A stretch of DNA of 64,000 nucleotides from Gemmatimonadota bacterium. Its GTDB lineage: Bacteria; Gemmatimonadota; Gemmatimonadetes; Gemmatimonadales; Gemmatimonadaceae. Location: the NCBI GenBank assembly GCA_026387935.1, contig JAPLKU010000015.1:1-64000 (forward strand). The letters run 5' to 3'. The notes beneath the pieces were generated by a model that saw only the letters and a list, made by a program, of their open reading frames with translations, was not told where the DNA came from and made no database searches. Positions within the stretch are counted from its first letter, which is position 1. Every line of letters starts with the position of its first letter. Positions 7,986-17,218 of this stretch are shown one piece after another. The position numbers and the translations under genes were made by a program.

Positions 7986-9320
7986 TCACGCGAGCGCTGC
8001 GAGGAACCGCTCCACGTCGCCCATGTCGTTGTAGACCGAGGGCGAGAGCCGCATCCAATCGCGGCCCAGCCGCACGTTCACTTTGGCAGCGGCGAAGCGC
8101 TTCGGGAGGTCGCCGTCGCCCAGCCCGGCTTTCGCGAATGAGACATTCCCGCCCGTGGCGTTCGGTGGCGTGACAGCCGTGTATCCGAGCCGCGGAACCT
8201 CCTGCTGCAGCCGCCGGATCATCGGCAGGCGATGCGCCTGAATGTTGGCCACACCGAGCGCCTTTACGTAGGCGAGCGATGACGCGAGAAGCGCGAGGTT
8301 GGTCATCGTGCTTCCGGTGAGCGTGCCCATCTCGAACATGCTCGCGGCCGTCGGCGGACCGTACGAATAATCCACCGGGCGGTATTCGCCTGCCGGCAAG
8401 TATGGCGGATAATTCGCATCCAGGTTTGGCGCCTGGTAGTAGCCCACGACGGGGCGCTGGATTTTCGGGAGCACCTCCTCGCGCGCATAGAGAAAGCCAA
8501 GGCCGAAATCGCCCATCAGCCACTTGAAGCTCGAGCACGACGCGAAGTCGACGCCGCTGGCCTTTACATCAAACGGCTCGGCGCCCGCGGTGTGGGCGAT
8601 GTCGGCATAGACATATGCGCCATGTGCGTGCGCGAGATCGGCGACGGCCTTCAGGTCGTGCTGGAAGCCGTTGTACATCGCGGCCGACGACACCTCGACG
8701 AGCTTCGTCTTGCGGTTCATCGCGCGCTCGAGGTCCTTCAGGTCGACGCGAAAATCCTTCGTGGGCTTCACGACCCGGACGTCGAGTCCGCGCTTCTGCA
8801 GTTCGAGGAGATGCATGATCGCGCCCTCGAAATGCAGGCCGTCGGTGACGACGTTGCCGTCGAACCGATGGTCGAGCCCGAGCGCGCGCACCACAAGGTT
8901 CTCACCCGCGCTCGTGCTGGACACATACGCGATCTCGGACGGTTTCGCATTGATCAGCTCGGCGAACAACGCGCGCGGATTCGGTGCGCTGGCGCTCCCG
9001 CCGATCCGACCCGACGGCGGTGGAGTGGGGCGGAGTGTTCCGCGCGCTTCGGAGGCGCGCCGCGCGGCCTCGACCGACACGCGCGGAATGGGGTGTGTGT
9101 ACGCGGCATTGATGTAGGTGTAGCCGTCCTCGATGTTGAAATCCGCCTTGCGCGGAAACGTCGCCTGCGGGCCGGGAAGCTCGGCGGGTGCGGCACCCTC
9201 GGGAGGTATCGCAAAGGGCAGAACAGTGCGCGCGGCGTCAGGACGCCCGAACGGGCCCAGCGCCGTCGTCGCAGCGAAGCCGCCGAGTCCGGTGAGGAGG
9301 TCGCGTCGATTGATGGACAT
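7986..9320 (-). CDS. Tat-exported class V aminotransferase-like PLP enzyme
   Basis: A 444-residue fold-type I PLP enzyme of the class V aminotransferase/cysteine-desulfurase group. The N-terminus 'NRRDLLTGLGGFAATTALG' is a twin-arginine signal (RR followed by a hydrophobic stretch), so folded holoenzyme is probably exported. PLP landmarks are 'VSSTSAGENLVV' (phosphate-binding), 'YADIAHTAGAEPFDV' (Asp and His stacking on the ring) and the Schiff-base Lys in 'SCSSFKWLMGDFG'. The C-terminal domain ends 'RLSPSVYNDMGDVERFLAAL'. Substrate unknown: isopenicillin-N-epimerase-like and kynureninase-like proteins share this layout. The next gene upstream on the same strand is the protease fusion, 33 bp away, so the two may be cotranscribed. 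Confidence 0.8.
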   Translation of the reverse strand: MSINRRDLLTGLGGFAATTALGPFGRPDAARTVLPFAIPPEGAAPAELPGPQATFPRKADFNIEDGYTYINAAYTHPIPRVSVEAARRASEARGTLRPTPPPSGRIGGSASAPNPRALFAELINAKPSEIAYVSSTSAGENLVVRALGLDHRFDGNVVTDGLHFEGAIMHLLELQKRGLDVRVVKPTKDFRVDLKDLERAMNRKTKLVEVSSAAMYNGFQHDLKAVADLAHAHGAYVYADIAHTAGAEPFDVKASGVDFASCSSFKWLMGDFGLGFLYAREEVLPKIQRPVVGYYQAPNLDANYPPYLPAGEYRPVDYSYGPPTAASMFEMGTLTGSTMTNLALLASSLAYVKALGVANIQAHRLPMIRRLQQEVPRLGYTAVTPPNATGGNVSFAKAGLGDGDLPKRFAAAKVNVRLGRDWMRLSPSVYNDMGDVERFLAALA

Positions 9321-9353
9321 GGGTGGTCGTCCGTGCGATGGGGAAGAAGCGGT

Positions 9354-12329
9354 TCAGTGAATCCAGGTACGGAGCTGCGCGGCGAGAATCCGCCGGGTTG
9401 CATCGTCGGCAAAGACACTGTGGGCCGCCGGGAGGAGCGCGGCGGTGGTGCGGACAGCGGGAATGCCGGCCTGTTCAAATGCGCGCACCGCGGCGTGGGC
9501 CGGGGTGGTGAGATCGAAATAGCCCCCGGTCCAGAAGAGACGCAAGGCGGGGCGCTCTCGCATGGCTGTGGCGAGGGCGGAGGTGGTTTCGCCGCCGCCT
9601 TCCTGATCCCAGACGACGTTGATGTCGAGATTGAGGCTGCGGTACGACTCCAGCGTGCGGAACCGGAGATCCTTCTTGAGGTACGCCTCGAGTGCCGGCG
9701 CGGCGGGCGTCGGTGGAACCGTGGGCTCTCCCGGAAGCAGCGCGGGCGCGAGCATCGACGTGCCGAACCGCATGGCGCCGCCATTGAACGACGGATCGTT
9801 GAGGCCACCCGTCTTCGTGGTGTCGCGGACCGACGTCACCCGCGTGTCGAGCATCCCGGTGCGGAGCCCGCGCTCCGTGAGGACGTGCAGCATCCAGTCG
9901 TCTTTCGACAGCCGAAGAGTTCGGGCGATGATGTATTCCGTTGGCACGCCAATCAGCGCCGACATCCGCGCGGCGACGCGATCACGCTCGGCAGGGTCGA
10001 GCCGTGCGCCCTTCGTGAGTGCCGCGTGGTAGTCGGTCACGGAAAACTCCGCCGCCTGCGCAAAGACCTCCTCGACCGTGCGGGCATCGCGGATTCCCTT
10101 GCCGTGGAACCACGCCGACGTGGCCATGGTCGGGAGTGCGCGTTCGTAGCCAAGGTCGGCGTCCACGCTTGGGGAATCGCTGAGCGCTCCGGCGACGACC
10201 GCGACGAGAATCAGGCCGTCGAAGCGGAGTTCCTTCTGCTCGTGGAGCATGACGTTCGCGCGCACGGTGCCATAGCTCTCGCCGGCGAGATACCGCGGGG
10301 ATCGTTCGCGTCCGTGGATGCGCAGCCAACGTCGGATGGCCTGCGCGACGGAAGCGGCGTCGCCGCTGCGAGTCCAGTACGACCGGCGGCCGGCTTCGGT
10401 GGTGAACGGGCGGCTGAATCCCGTGCCAATAGGATCCATGAAGACGAGATCCGTCGCGTCGAGGATGCTGCTGGGGTTCGGGATCGTGCTGTCGCCCGCC
10501 GTGAGCCGCGGGCCGAGGCCGGCCATGTGGAGTGGCGACGACGAGGAGCCCGGTCCGCCGTTGAAGACGAACGTCACGGGCCGGCGCCTGCGATCCTTCA
10601 CATCGTCGCGCACGTAGGCGATGGTCACCAGCGATGCGTCGGGCACGCCGCCGGGACCTGCGAGCAGGTGCTCCTCCACAATGGCCGTATACGGGATGCG
10701 CGCGCCGCCGAAGGTTCCGACCTGCTTCGTATTCGCGACCGTCGGACGTCGGCTGGATAACGAGCGCGGAACGAGCGCGGGTCCCCACGCGCGGCAGGTG
10801 GAGTCGGCCACGCCTGGAACGCGGACCCATTCGAAGCCGGCCGCGCGCGGCGCTCCGCTCACGATGGTCGCTGGCGTCTCGTGGCGCGCGAAGCATGGGC
10901 CGAAGGCGCCGGGCGCGGGCACGAGTGTTGCAGAGCCCTTGAGGATCAGCTCCTCGAAGTCGGCGCCGGCGCTGGGCCCGGCTTCGCGCGTCACCGTGGC
11001 GACCCACATATCGTGATTGAACCGTTCTCCGCGGGCCCGGCGCTCGAACAGTTCGCGCAACACTTCGTCGAGCGTGCGCCGCCCTCCGGAATGCGCGCGG
11101 ATCTTCGCGTCGAGGTCAGCGAAGTAGAGGCTGCTCCGAACATAGGGCATGTGCCGCACCTTCTCGTCGGCGAAGCCGATCTTCGTGATCGAATCAGCAG
11201 AGAAATTGCGGGCCACGCCGAACCAATACTCCTGAAACGCGGTGTTGACCTGCCGGCCGTACTCCTCGACGGACGTGAAGCCGCCGCGCATCGGGAGCAC
11301 TCGTGTGTAGTACGTGTTGAGGCCTTCGCTGAACCAGCTCGACACGCCCTGTGGGGCATCCACCTGCCCGACAAAGAGGTGGCCCATCTCGTGCGTGATG
11401 GTCTCACGTGGCGCTTCGCCCTGCGCGGGCGCACCGGCGTCGCGCGGTGGTGCGGACATCATGAACGAGTTGTCGAGCGCAGTGCCCACGCCGCGCGTCC
11501 CGCCGGTACGGATGAAGACGCGATAGCGCGGCAGCGGGTTCAGGTAGCCGTACGACTTGCCGAGCCAGGTGAACATCTCAGACGCCCAGCGCATCTCGGC
11601 GGCGGGGTCCCATGCCGGTGTCCCGGTCCACGCGGCGCTGAAGGCGCCACCGTTCGGCGAACTGTACCCGCCGAGTACTCCCGCCATGATCCAGCCTTGC
11701 GTGGGCGCCGACGGCTCGCCGCGAAGCGTGAAGTCGCCATCGCCAAACGAGGTGAGCGCCGTCGCACCGGCGGCGAGGCCGCTGAGGTCCCAGTGCACCC
11801 GCGTAGTAACGACGAGATCGCCCTCGGGGAGCACGAGAAAGCCCGAGCCGGCGCCACTGATGCCGCCAGCGGCCGAGAAAAGGCCGAATGGGGGTCCGCG
11901 GAATTGGCCCGTCTGGGAGAGCGAGCGGTACGTGTATGCGAGTGGAAATGTCACGCGCCGGCTGGCGCGCAGGTGGCGGTAGTAGGGAAAGCCGCCTGGT
12001 GCGGGCGGATCGTCTTCAACGGTGAGCGGGACTTCGCCGGCTGCGTCGCGAACCGAGAGGTTCAGTGTGCGCTCGGCGATTCCGGTCACGTTCGCGTAGA
12101 CGATCGGCACCTTGAGACTGAATCCATCGCCCGCGGACGCCGGCAGTTCCGTGACTTCGGTGCGCACGTCGATGGCCACAATCTCGGGCCCGCCATCACG
12201 TATCGGCTTCCACGTATGGGCGATGCTGCCGACTGGGGCCCGGGCGGCGCCTGATCCCTGCGCCGCCAGCTCGGCGGTGCCCGCCAGGGCGACGAGGACG
12301 ATGCCAAGTGCGCGAGGGAGCGTCTTCAT
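9354..12329 (-). CDS. Two-peptidase fusion: gluzincin metallopeptidase (M61-like) + S10 serine carboxypeptidase
   Basis: A 991-residue exported protein whose ATG 12329 gives a signal peptide (MKTLPRALGIVLVALAG). Residues ~1-500 are an M61/M1-like gluzincin with zinc motif HEMGH at about residue 313 and the third ligand Glu 18 residues on, in 'WFSEGLNTYY'. After a linker, residues ~530-991 are a serine carboxypeptidase-like (S10) domain with 'FNGGPGSSSSPLHM' (oxyanion hole), 'YLAGESYGT' (Ser about 685), 'FWTGGYFDLTTP' (Asp) and 'LLPAAHSVFADD' (His). Both catalytic sets are intact. The frame is continuous without a stop or frameshift. The role is likely periplasmic or secreted protein breakdown combining endo- and C-terminal exo-cleavage, which is inference from the domains. 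Confidence 0.8.
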   Translation of the reverse strand: MKTLPRALGIVLVALAGTAELAAQGSGAARAPVGSIAHTWKPIRDGGPEIVAIDVRTEVTELPASAGDGFSLKVPIVYANVTGIAERTLNLSVRDAAGEVPLTVEDDPPAPGGFPYYRHLRASRRVTFPLAYTYRSLSQTGQFRGPPFGLFSAAGGISGAGSGFLVLPEGDLVVTTRVHWDLSGLAAGATALTSFGDGDFTLRGEPSAPTQGWIMAGVLGGYSSPNGGAFSAAWTGTPAWDPAAEMRWASEMFTWLGKSYGYLNPLPRYRVFIRTGGTRGVGTALDNSFMMSAPPRDAGAPAQGEAPRETITHEMGHLFVGQVDAPQGVSSWFSEGLNTYYTRVLPMRGGFTSVEEYGRQVNTAFQEYWFGVARNFSADSITKIGFADEKVRHMPYVRSSLYFADLDAKIRAHSGGRRTLDEVLRELFERRARGERFNHDMWVATVTREAGPSAGADFEELILKGSATLVPAPGAFGPCFARHETPATIVSGAPRAAGFEWVRVPGVADSTCRAWGPALVPRSLSSRRPTVANTKQVGTFGGARIPYTAIVEEHLLAGPGGVPDASLVTIAYVRDDVKDRRRRPVTFVFNGGPGSSSSPLHMAGLGPRLTAGDSTIPNPSSILDATDLVFMDPIGTGFSRPFTTEAGRRSYWTRSGDAASVAQAIRRWLRIHGRERSPRYLAGESYGTVRANVMLHEQKELRFDGLILVAVVAGALSDSPSVDADLGYERALPTMATSAWFHGKGIRDARTVEEVFAQAAEFSVTDYHAALTKGARLDPAERDRVAARMSALIGVPTEYIIARTLRLSKDDWMLHVLTERGLRTGMLDTRVTSVRDTTKTGGLNDPSFNGGAMRFGTSMLAPALLPGEPTVPPTPAAPALEAYLKKDLRFRTLESYRSLNLDINVVWDQEGGGETTSALATAMRERPALRLFWTGGYFDLTTPAHAAVRAFEQAGIPAVRTTAALLPAAHSVFADDATRRILAAQLRTWIH

Positions 12330-12410
12330 GCAGAGGAGGCTAGAGGGGCGACCAGTAGCGAAACCGCGCGCGCGCCGACACAGTAGGATAGTCATGTCGA
12401 GGCCCATCCG

Positions 12411-13658
12411 TTGATCCACTCCGAATCGCTCCGCGTGGGGATGCTCACCCTGCGCGCCAACCCGCTGCGCACGATCCTCTCGACCCTCGGCGTGATCATG
12501 GGCGTCGGGTCAATGGTGTCGGTCCTCGCCATGGGCGACGGTGTCGAGAAGTACGCGCGTGAGCAGGTGGCCAAGACGACCGATCTGCAGGCCATCGCCA
12601 TCTCACCGAATTTCGTCCAGCGCGTGGATGGAATTTTCGTGCGGCGCGCGGATGTCGTGCAGTTCACGGCGGCGGACCTCGACTCGGTGAAAGCGGCCGT
12701 CCTCGAAGCGATGTCGGTGCAGGTCAGCGTGAGCGGCGGCACGATTGCCCAGCGCGATTCTGCGTCGAAAGGGCGCGGAATCAATGTGCATGCCGGCGCA
12801 TCGACTGAACCAATCGCGGCGCAAATGGCATCGCGCAAACTCGAGATTCGCGACGGACGCCTCTTCACCGATGCCGAGGCGCGCGCGGCGAAGGCCGTCG
12901 TCGTGCTCCGTGCGACAGCGGCCGACTCGATTGGTGGCGGCGCGGCGCTGGTGGGACAGACGATCCTGCTGCAGCGGCACCCGTTCGTGGTGGTTGGCGT
13001 ACTGAAGCCTGAGGAAAACGAGCGGATGGAAGCGTTCGTTCCGTTCGGCACCACGGAAGGTGTGATTTTTGGCTTCGGCGGGGCCACAATTCCGCCGCAA
13101 CTCTCGCTCGTGGCCAAGCGCGTCGAAGATGTGGAAACGGCAAAAGCCCACGCTGAACGATTCTTCGCGCGCCGCTATGGTATGAAGTGGAAGGAGCGCG
13201 TGAACATCGTGGCCAACAGCACGCGGGTGGAGCAGCTCACACAGGCGCTGCTCGTGTTCAAGATCCTGATGGGGGCGATTACCGGCGTGTCACTGCTCGT
13301 GGGCGGCGTCGGCATCATGAACGTGATGCTCGCAGCCGTGATCGAGCGGACGCGCGAGATCGGTGTGCGAAAGGCGATGGGCGCGCGGAATCGCGACATT
13401 CTGGTGCAGTTCCTTGCCGAGTCGGTGACGATCACGAGCACGGGTGCGGCGCTCGGTGTACTGCTTGGGCTGGGCATCGCGTTTCTCGCTGCGGCGATCA
13501 TGCGCATGCAGACGCAGGCGCCGGTGCATGCGGCCGTCACCTTCACGACGGTCTTTGTGGCGGCAATCGCGTCGGTGATCGTCGGACTTACGTTCGGGCT
13601 GTACCCCGCGCTACGCGCGTCGCGACTCTCGCCGATTGACGCGATTCGACACGAGTAG
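12411..13658 (+). CDS. MacB/FtsX-type ABC transporter permease
   Basis: A 415-residue MacB-like permease with the expected order: TM1 (residues ~18-40), ~220-residue periplasmic MacB_PCD domain, then three TM helices. The FtsX domain carries 'VGGVGIMNVMLAAVIERT', 'EIGVRKAMGARNRDI', and the C-terminal 'GLYPALRASRLSPIDAIR'. The frame has no ATG before residue 11; TTG 12411 gives the family-like start MIHSESLRVGM, with ATG 12441 as the alternative. The cognate ATPase and membrane-fusion partners are not adjacent, so this is an orphan permease. It diverges from the protease fusion, 81 bp apart. Confidence 0.85.
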   Translation: MIHSESLRVGMLTLRANPLRTILSTLGVIMGVGSMVSVLAMGDGVEKYAREQVAKTTDLQAIAISPNFVQRVDGIFVRRADVVQFTAADLDSVKAAVLEAMSVQVSVSGGTIAQRDSASKGRGINVHAGASTEPIAAQMASRKLEIRDGRLFTDAEARAAKAVVVLRATAADSIGGGAALVGQTILLQRHPFVVVGVLKPEENERMEAFVPFGTTEGVIFGFGGATIPPQLSLVAKRVEDVETAKAHAERFFARRYGMKWKERVNIVANSTRVEQLTQALLVFKILMGAITGVSLLVGGVGIMNVMLAAVIERTREIGVRKAMGARNRDILVQFLAESVTITSTGAALGVLLGLGIAFLAAAIMRMQTQAPVHAAVTFTTVFVAAIASVIVGLTFGLYPALRASRLSPIDAIRHE

Positions 13659-13677
13659 CGGCGTTGTGGCCGCCAGC

Positions 13678-13895
13678 GGCTCGGCGCTATCGCGTGGGCG
13701 GAACACCGCCGGATGGCTCGGAAATCTCGTGTGCGCGACTGCTGCAAATACTTGGACGAGCTGAAACGACGAATCGCGCTGGGGTGGCAGTACCCCTAGT
13801 TGTTGTAGTTGTTGTCGTTCCTGTCCAGACCGCTAAGAAATCCGGGAGTACCTCCGGTTTTTTTTCCGCACCCGCGATAGCGCCGAGACCCTTGA
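13678..13895. repeat. Dispersed inverted-repeat element, copy B
   Basis: This copy lies between convergent genes. Left half (CTCGGCGCTATCGCGTGGGCGG, GCCGGATGGCTCGGAAATCTCG, GTGCGCGACTGCTGCAAATACTTGG) matches the reverse complement of copy E. The right end CGCGATAGCGCCGAGACCC inverts the core. The outer terminal repeat (GCTAGAARTGGTTTCA type) is missing. Confidence 0.7.
13842..13865 (+). terminator. Intrinsic terminator inside repeat copy B
   Basis: CCGGGAG-TAC-CTCCGG forms a short stem with one bulge, followed directly by eight T residues. It lies 184 bp after the ABC permease stop, inside the repeat element, which therefore appears to supply or host the terminator. Confidence 0.55.
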
Positions 13896-13903
13896 CCGTG
13901 CGT

Positions 13904-14113
13904 TCAGGCCGAGAGGCGCGGCGTGGCCAGAATCCACTGCTGCGGTCCCGGGCGCCGTTCGTCGAGCGCTCGCGCCAGTGCCCCAGGAACGAAATGTCGC
14001 AGGGACGGGAACGCATCGGCCGGTAGCCGCCGAAGCAGACCAGCCGTTTCGTAGCCGTCCGAGGCACCGACCATACAGATAAAATCGGCCCGCAGTTGCT
14101 GTCCGATGCTCAT
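13904..14113 (-). CDS. Small hypothetical protein coupled to uvrA (69 aa)
   Basis: Not recognised. ATG 14113 overlaps the uvrA stop as ATGA, the usual sign of translational coupling. The 69-residue product (MSIGQQLRADFICMVGASDG...) has a hydrophobic start, a Gly/Asp loop and an Arg/Pro-rich C-terminal half; no signal peptide or clear domain. It may be an extra uvrA-operon protein or a remnant. The following 3' region is repeat copy B. Confidence 0.5.
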   Translation of the reverse strand: MSIGQQLRADFICMVGASDGYETAGLLRRLPADAFPSLRHFVPGALARALDERRPGPQQWILATPRLSA

Positions 14114-16908
14114 GCTCGGCTCCGCACCAGTAGCGGCTTGAGCCACTTGCCGGTGTGCGACGCTTTCACCTTGACGATCTGCTCCGGCGTGCCCATCGCA
14201 ACGAGGCGACCGCCGCCCTCGCCGCCATCCGGCCCGAGATCAATCACCCAATCGGCCAGCGAAATGACATCGAGGTTATGCTCGATGAGCACGACCGTGT
14301 GTCCGGCGTCCACCAGGCGGTCGAGCACCTGCATCAGCTTGCGGATGTCGTCGAGGTGAAGACCGGTGGTTGGCTCGTCCATGACATAGAGCTTCCGTCC
14401 TTTTCCTTTCGCGCTCGAAATCAACTCGCGCGCGATCTTGAGCCGCTGGGCCTCGCCGCCTGAAAGCGTCGTGGCGGCCTGTCCGAGGCGCAGGTAGCCC
14501 AGTCCGACCTGCTGCACATGCCAGAGTGCCTGGCCGAGTTTCTCTTCGCGGGGAAAGAAGCGAATCGCCTCGTCAACCGTGAGGTTGAGCACTTCGACGA
14601 TGCTCTTTCCATTGACCTTCACGTCGAGCACGGCTGGCTTGAAGCGACGGCCTTCGCACTCCTCGCAGGGAAGGTACAGATCAGCCATGAAGAGCATTTC
14701 GACTTCTTGATAGCCCGCACCCTCACACTTGTCGCAGCGGCCGCCTGCGACGTTGAAACTGAACGTGCTGGCCGTGTACTTCCGTTCACCCGCGAGCGGG
14801 ACCTCGGAGAACAGCCGGCGAATCTCGTCGAATGCCTTGATGTAGGTGACCGGGTTTGAGCGCGGGGTGCGGCCGATGGGTTCCTGATCTACCAGCACGA
14901 CTTCATCGAGCGCTTCGGCGCCTTCGAGCTTGTCGAATGACCCGACACGTTCGCCGAGATGGATTTTGGCGCTGTGCTCGCCAGTCAGCTTTTGCTCAAG
15001 CGCGCGAAAGAGAATGTCGTGAATGAGCGTGCTTTTGCCGCTCCCCGAGACGCCGGTCACGGCGGTGAACGCCGCCAGTGGAATCTTGATGTCCACGCCG
15101 CGCAGGTTGTGTTCACGCGCGCCGGTGAGGGTGAGCCAGCGACGGCCGAGTGCTCGTCGCTTCTCGGGAATCGGAAGCGTGCGCTCGCCGGAGAGGTATT
15201 TCCCGGTGAGCGGACTCGTTGTCGCGGCGTCGGCAATCGTGCCTTCAAAGACGATCGTGCCGCCATGCTCGCCGCTGCCGGGGCCCATTTCCACCATCCA
15301 GTCGGCCGCGCGAATGGCTTCGAGGTCGTGCTCCACGACGATGACGGTGTTGCCGGCATCGCGCAGCCGCGCGAGAATCGCGAGCAGCCGATCGAGGTCG
15401 CGCGCATGCAACCCGATGCTCGGTTCGTCGAGGACATAGGTCGTGTCGACGAGATGCGAACCGAGCGAGTTGGCGAGCGTAATGCGCTGCGCCTCGCCGC
15501 CGGAGAGCGTGCGGGCGGCGCGATCGAGCGTCAGGTATGTCAGGCCGACATCGCAGAGAAACCGGAGGCGGTCGCGCGCTTCACGGAGAATGTGCGCGGC
15601 GATTTCCTGCTCGTTTCCGGTGAGCGTCAGCGTATCGAGCCAGGCGCGCAGTAGGTCCACCGGCATGGCGGACACCTCGGCGACTGACTTCCCGCCGACT
15701 TTCACATTCAGCGCGTCGGGCCGGAGTTTCGTGCCATGACAGGTGCGGCATTCCTGCGCGATCTGGTAGCGTCGCAGAAACACCCTGATGTACTGCTTGT
15801 ACTTCTTGGGTTCGAGTGACTCGAGGTGGCTTACAACGCCGAGAAAGCCCTTGGCCTTGCCGCGAAAGAGTGAATCGCGCTGTGCGGCAGTGAGCTTGCT
15901 CCACGGGCGGTCCATGGGGATGCCTGCACGCTTGCAAAACTCCGCCAAAGCCCGCCGTTTGTTGTCGTAGCGCGGCATGGTCCACGGTTCAATCGCGCCG
16001 TCGTTGAGGACGCGATCGGGGTACGGGATGATCAGCGACTCGTCGTACTCGAGCGTGGCGCCAAAGCCGTTGCAGGTGGGGCAGGCACCGCGCGGATTGT
16101 TGAAGGAGAAGAGCTGGGGAGACGGGGCGGGGGCAACGTGGCCGTCGTTGGGGCAGCGGAAGGACTGCGTAAACGAGAGCCGATCCCCGTCGGCAATCAA
16201 TGCCACGGCGTCACCATCCCCTTCGCGGAACGCCGTTTCGAACGCATCCGTCAGGCGCGCGCGATCGGACTCAGCTACCACGAGGCGATCGGTAACCACT
16301 AAGAGCTCTTTGGCCTTGGCGAGATTCGTTTTCGGCGGTAGTTCGTCGAAGTGCAGACCGACGCCATCGGCCACGACGCGAACGAAGGCTTGAGCGCGAA
16401 GCCCGTTCACCAGTTCGGCGTGGGTCAGCTTCGCCGAGCGGCGGAGCGGGAAGGTGATATGGGCCCGCAGGCCGGGCGCCTGGGCGAGCACCTCGTTCGT
16501 TGCCGATTCGGCGGAATCGGGCTTCAGTTCGCGGCCGCACACCGGACAAACGGTCCGGCCAACGCGAGCCCAGAGCAGGCGCACGTAGTCGTAAATTTCC
16601 GTGGCCGTGCCGACCGTCGAACGCGAAGTTCTGGTCGCGTTCTTCTGCTCGATCGCTACGGCAGGCGAGAGCCCGTCGATGAAATCGACGTCCGGCTTGT
16701 GCATCCGCTCGAGAAACTGGCGGGCATATGCCGAGAGTGACTCGACGTATCGGCGCTGGCCCTCGGCGTAAATCGTGTCGAACGCGAGCGAGGACTTGCC
16801 GGACCCAGACGGTCCCGTGATGACCGTGATTGCACGCCGTGGCACATCGAGGTTTATGGCCTTCAGATTGTGCTGTCGGGCGCCCCGAATGCGTATGCGA
16901 TCCTTCAC
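14110..16908 (-). CDS. uvrA: Excinuclease ABC subunit A
   Basis: A full-length UvrA of 932 residues, the damage-recognition dimer ATPase of nucleotide excision repair. The first ATPase has GPSGSGKSSLAFDT, then 'QRRYVESLSAYARQFLERM', the zinc site 'VCPVCGREL' and 'CPTCNGFGA'. The signature LSGGEAQRI occurs in both halves, with Walker B 'VLDEPSIGLHARD' and 'VMDEPTTGLHLDD'. The second P-loop is GVSGSGKSTL and the second zinc module 'CDKCEGAGYQEVEM' / 'CEECEGRRF'. The GTG start at 16908 gives MKDRIRIRGARQHNLK, the normal family N-terminus. TAGCTT lies 6 nt upstream of the GTG, so the mRNA may be leaderless. Confidence 0.97.
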   Translation of the reverse strand: MKDRIRIRGARQHNLKAINLDVPRRAITVITGPSGSGKSSLAFDTIYAEGQRRYVESLSAYARQFLERMHKPDVDFIDGLSPAVAIEQKNATRTSRSTVGTATEIYDYVRLLWARVGRTVCPVCGRELKPDSAESATNEVLAQAPGLRAHITFPLRRSAKLTHAELVNGLRAQAFVRVVADGVGLHFDELPPKTNLAKAKELLVVTDRLVVAESDRARLTDAFETAFREGDGDAVALIADGDRLSFTQSFRCPNDGHVAPAPSPQLFSFNNPRGACPTCNGFGATLEYDESLIIPYPDRVLNDGAIEPWTMPRYDNKRRALAEFCKRAGIPMDRPWSKLTAAQRDSLFRGKAKGFLGVVSHLESLEPKKYKQYIRVFLRRYQIAQECRTCHGTKLRPDALNVKVGGKSVAEVSAMPVDLLRAWLDTLTLTGNEQEIAAHILREARDRLRFLCDVGLTYLTLDRAARTLSGGEAQRITLANSLGSHLVDTTYVLDEPSIGLHARDLDRLLAILARLRDAGNTVIVVEHDLEAIRAADWMVEMGPGSGEHGGTIVFEGTIADAATTSPLTGKYLSGERTLPIPEKRRALGRRWLTLTGAREHNLRGVDIKIPLAAFTAVTGVSGSGKSTLIHDILFRALEQKLTGEHSAKIHLGERVGSFDKLEGAEALDEVVLVDQEPIGRTPRSNPVTYIKAFDEIRRLFSEVPLAGERKYTASTFSFNVAGGRCDKCEGAGYQEVEMLFMADLYLPCEECEGRRFKPAVLDVKVNGKSIVEVLNLTVDEAIRFFPREEKLGQALWHVQQVGLGYLRLGQAATTLSGGEAQRLKIARELISSAKGKGRKLYVMDEPTTGLHLDDIRKLMQVLDRLVDAGHTVVLIEHNLDVISLADWVIDLGPDGGEGGGRLVAMGTPEQIVKVKASHTGKWLKPLLVRSRA

Positions 16909-17004
16909 CCCTGAAAGCTAGCCGTGAGAGCGGAAAACATGGCCAGATCCATGTCAGAAATCGCCTTGCCACCCCTGTGGTTCAGGGGGTAGTTTCCCTG
17001 CCGG

Positions 17005-17214
17005 ATGCCGTATCTCCAATTCCGGGACCAACGAGTAACGCTCACGCCGGCAGATCCGGCGATTGGGGCGTTCGATGGCGCGATCCTGCGCCTCCCCGGA
17101 GATGAGCCGACGGCGCGGGCGGTCGTCCGGATCGCAGCCGACGGCACGGGGATCATTGCACGGGGCGCCGCCGGCGCCGGGATGCTCGCGATTCTCCTCA
17201 AGGTTGGGGGCTGA
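17005..17214 (+). CDS. FHA-domain-like fragment (69 aa)
   Basis: The 69 residues (MPYLQFRDQRVTLTPADPAI...) resemble the first half of a forkhead-associated phosphothreonine-binding domain: 'TLTPADPAIGAFDGAILRLP' (L..G....IG...I.LP pattern) then an 'ARAVVRIAADGTGIIARG' strand pair. The second half, with the conserved 'NG' and 'L.dGD.I.vG' segments, is absent and the frame ends at 17214. It lies 4 bp before a PP2C phosphatase, the usual partner of FHA proteins in Ser/Thr-phosphorylation modules. I read it as a truncated or degenerate FHA gene; a short standalone protein is possible. Resemblance is by eye. Confidence 0.45.
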   Translation: MPYLQFRDQRVTLTPADPAIGAFDGAILRLPGDEPTARAVVRIAADGTGIIARGAAGAGMLAILLKVGG

Positions 17215-17218
17215 CCTC

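Noticed and set aside
8592-10760. 722-codon open frame on the plus strand opposite the aminotransferase and peptidase genes
   Set aside because: It is rich in Arg/His/Ala/Gly as expected for the antisense of GC-rich coding DNA, has no domain, and overlaps two clear genes.
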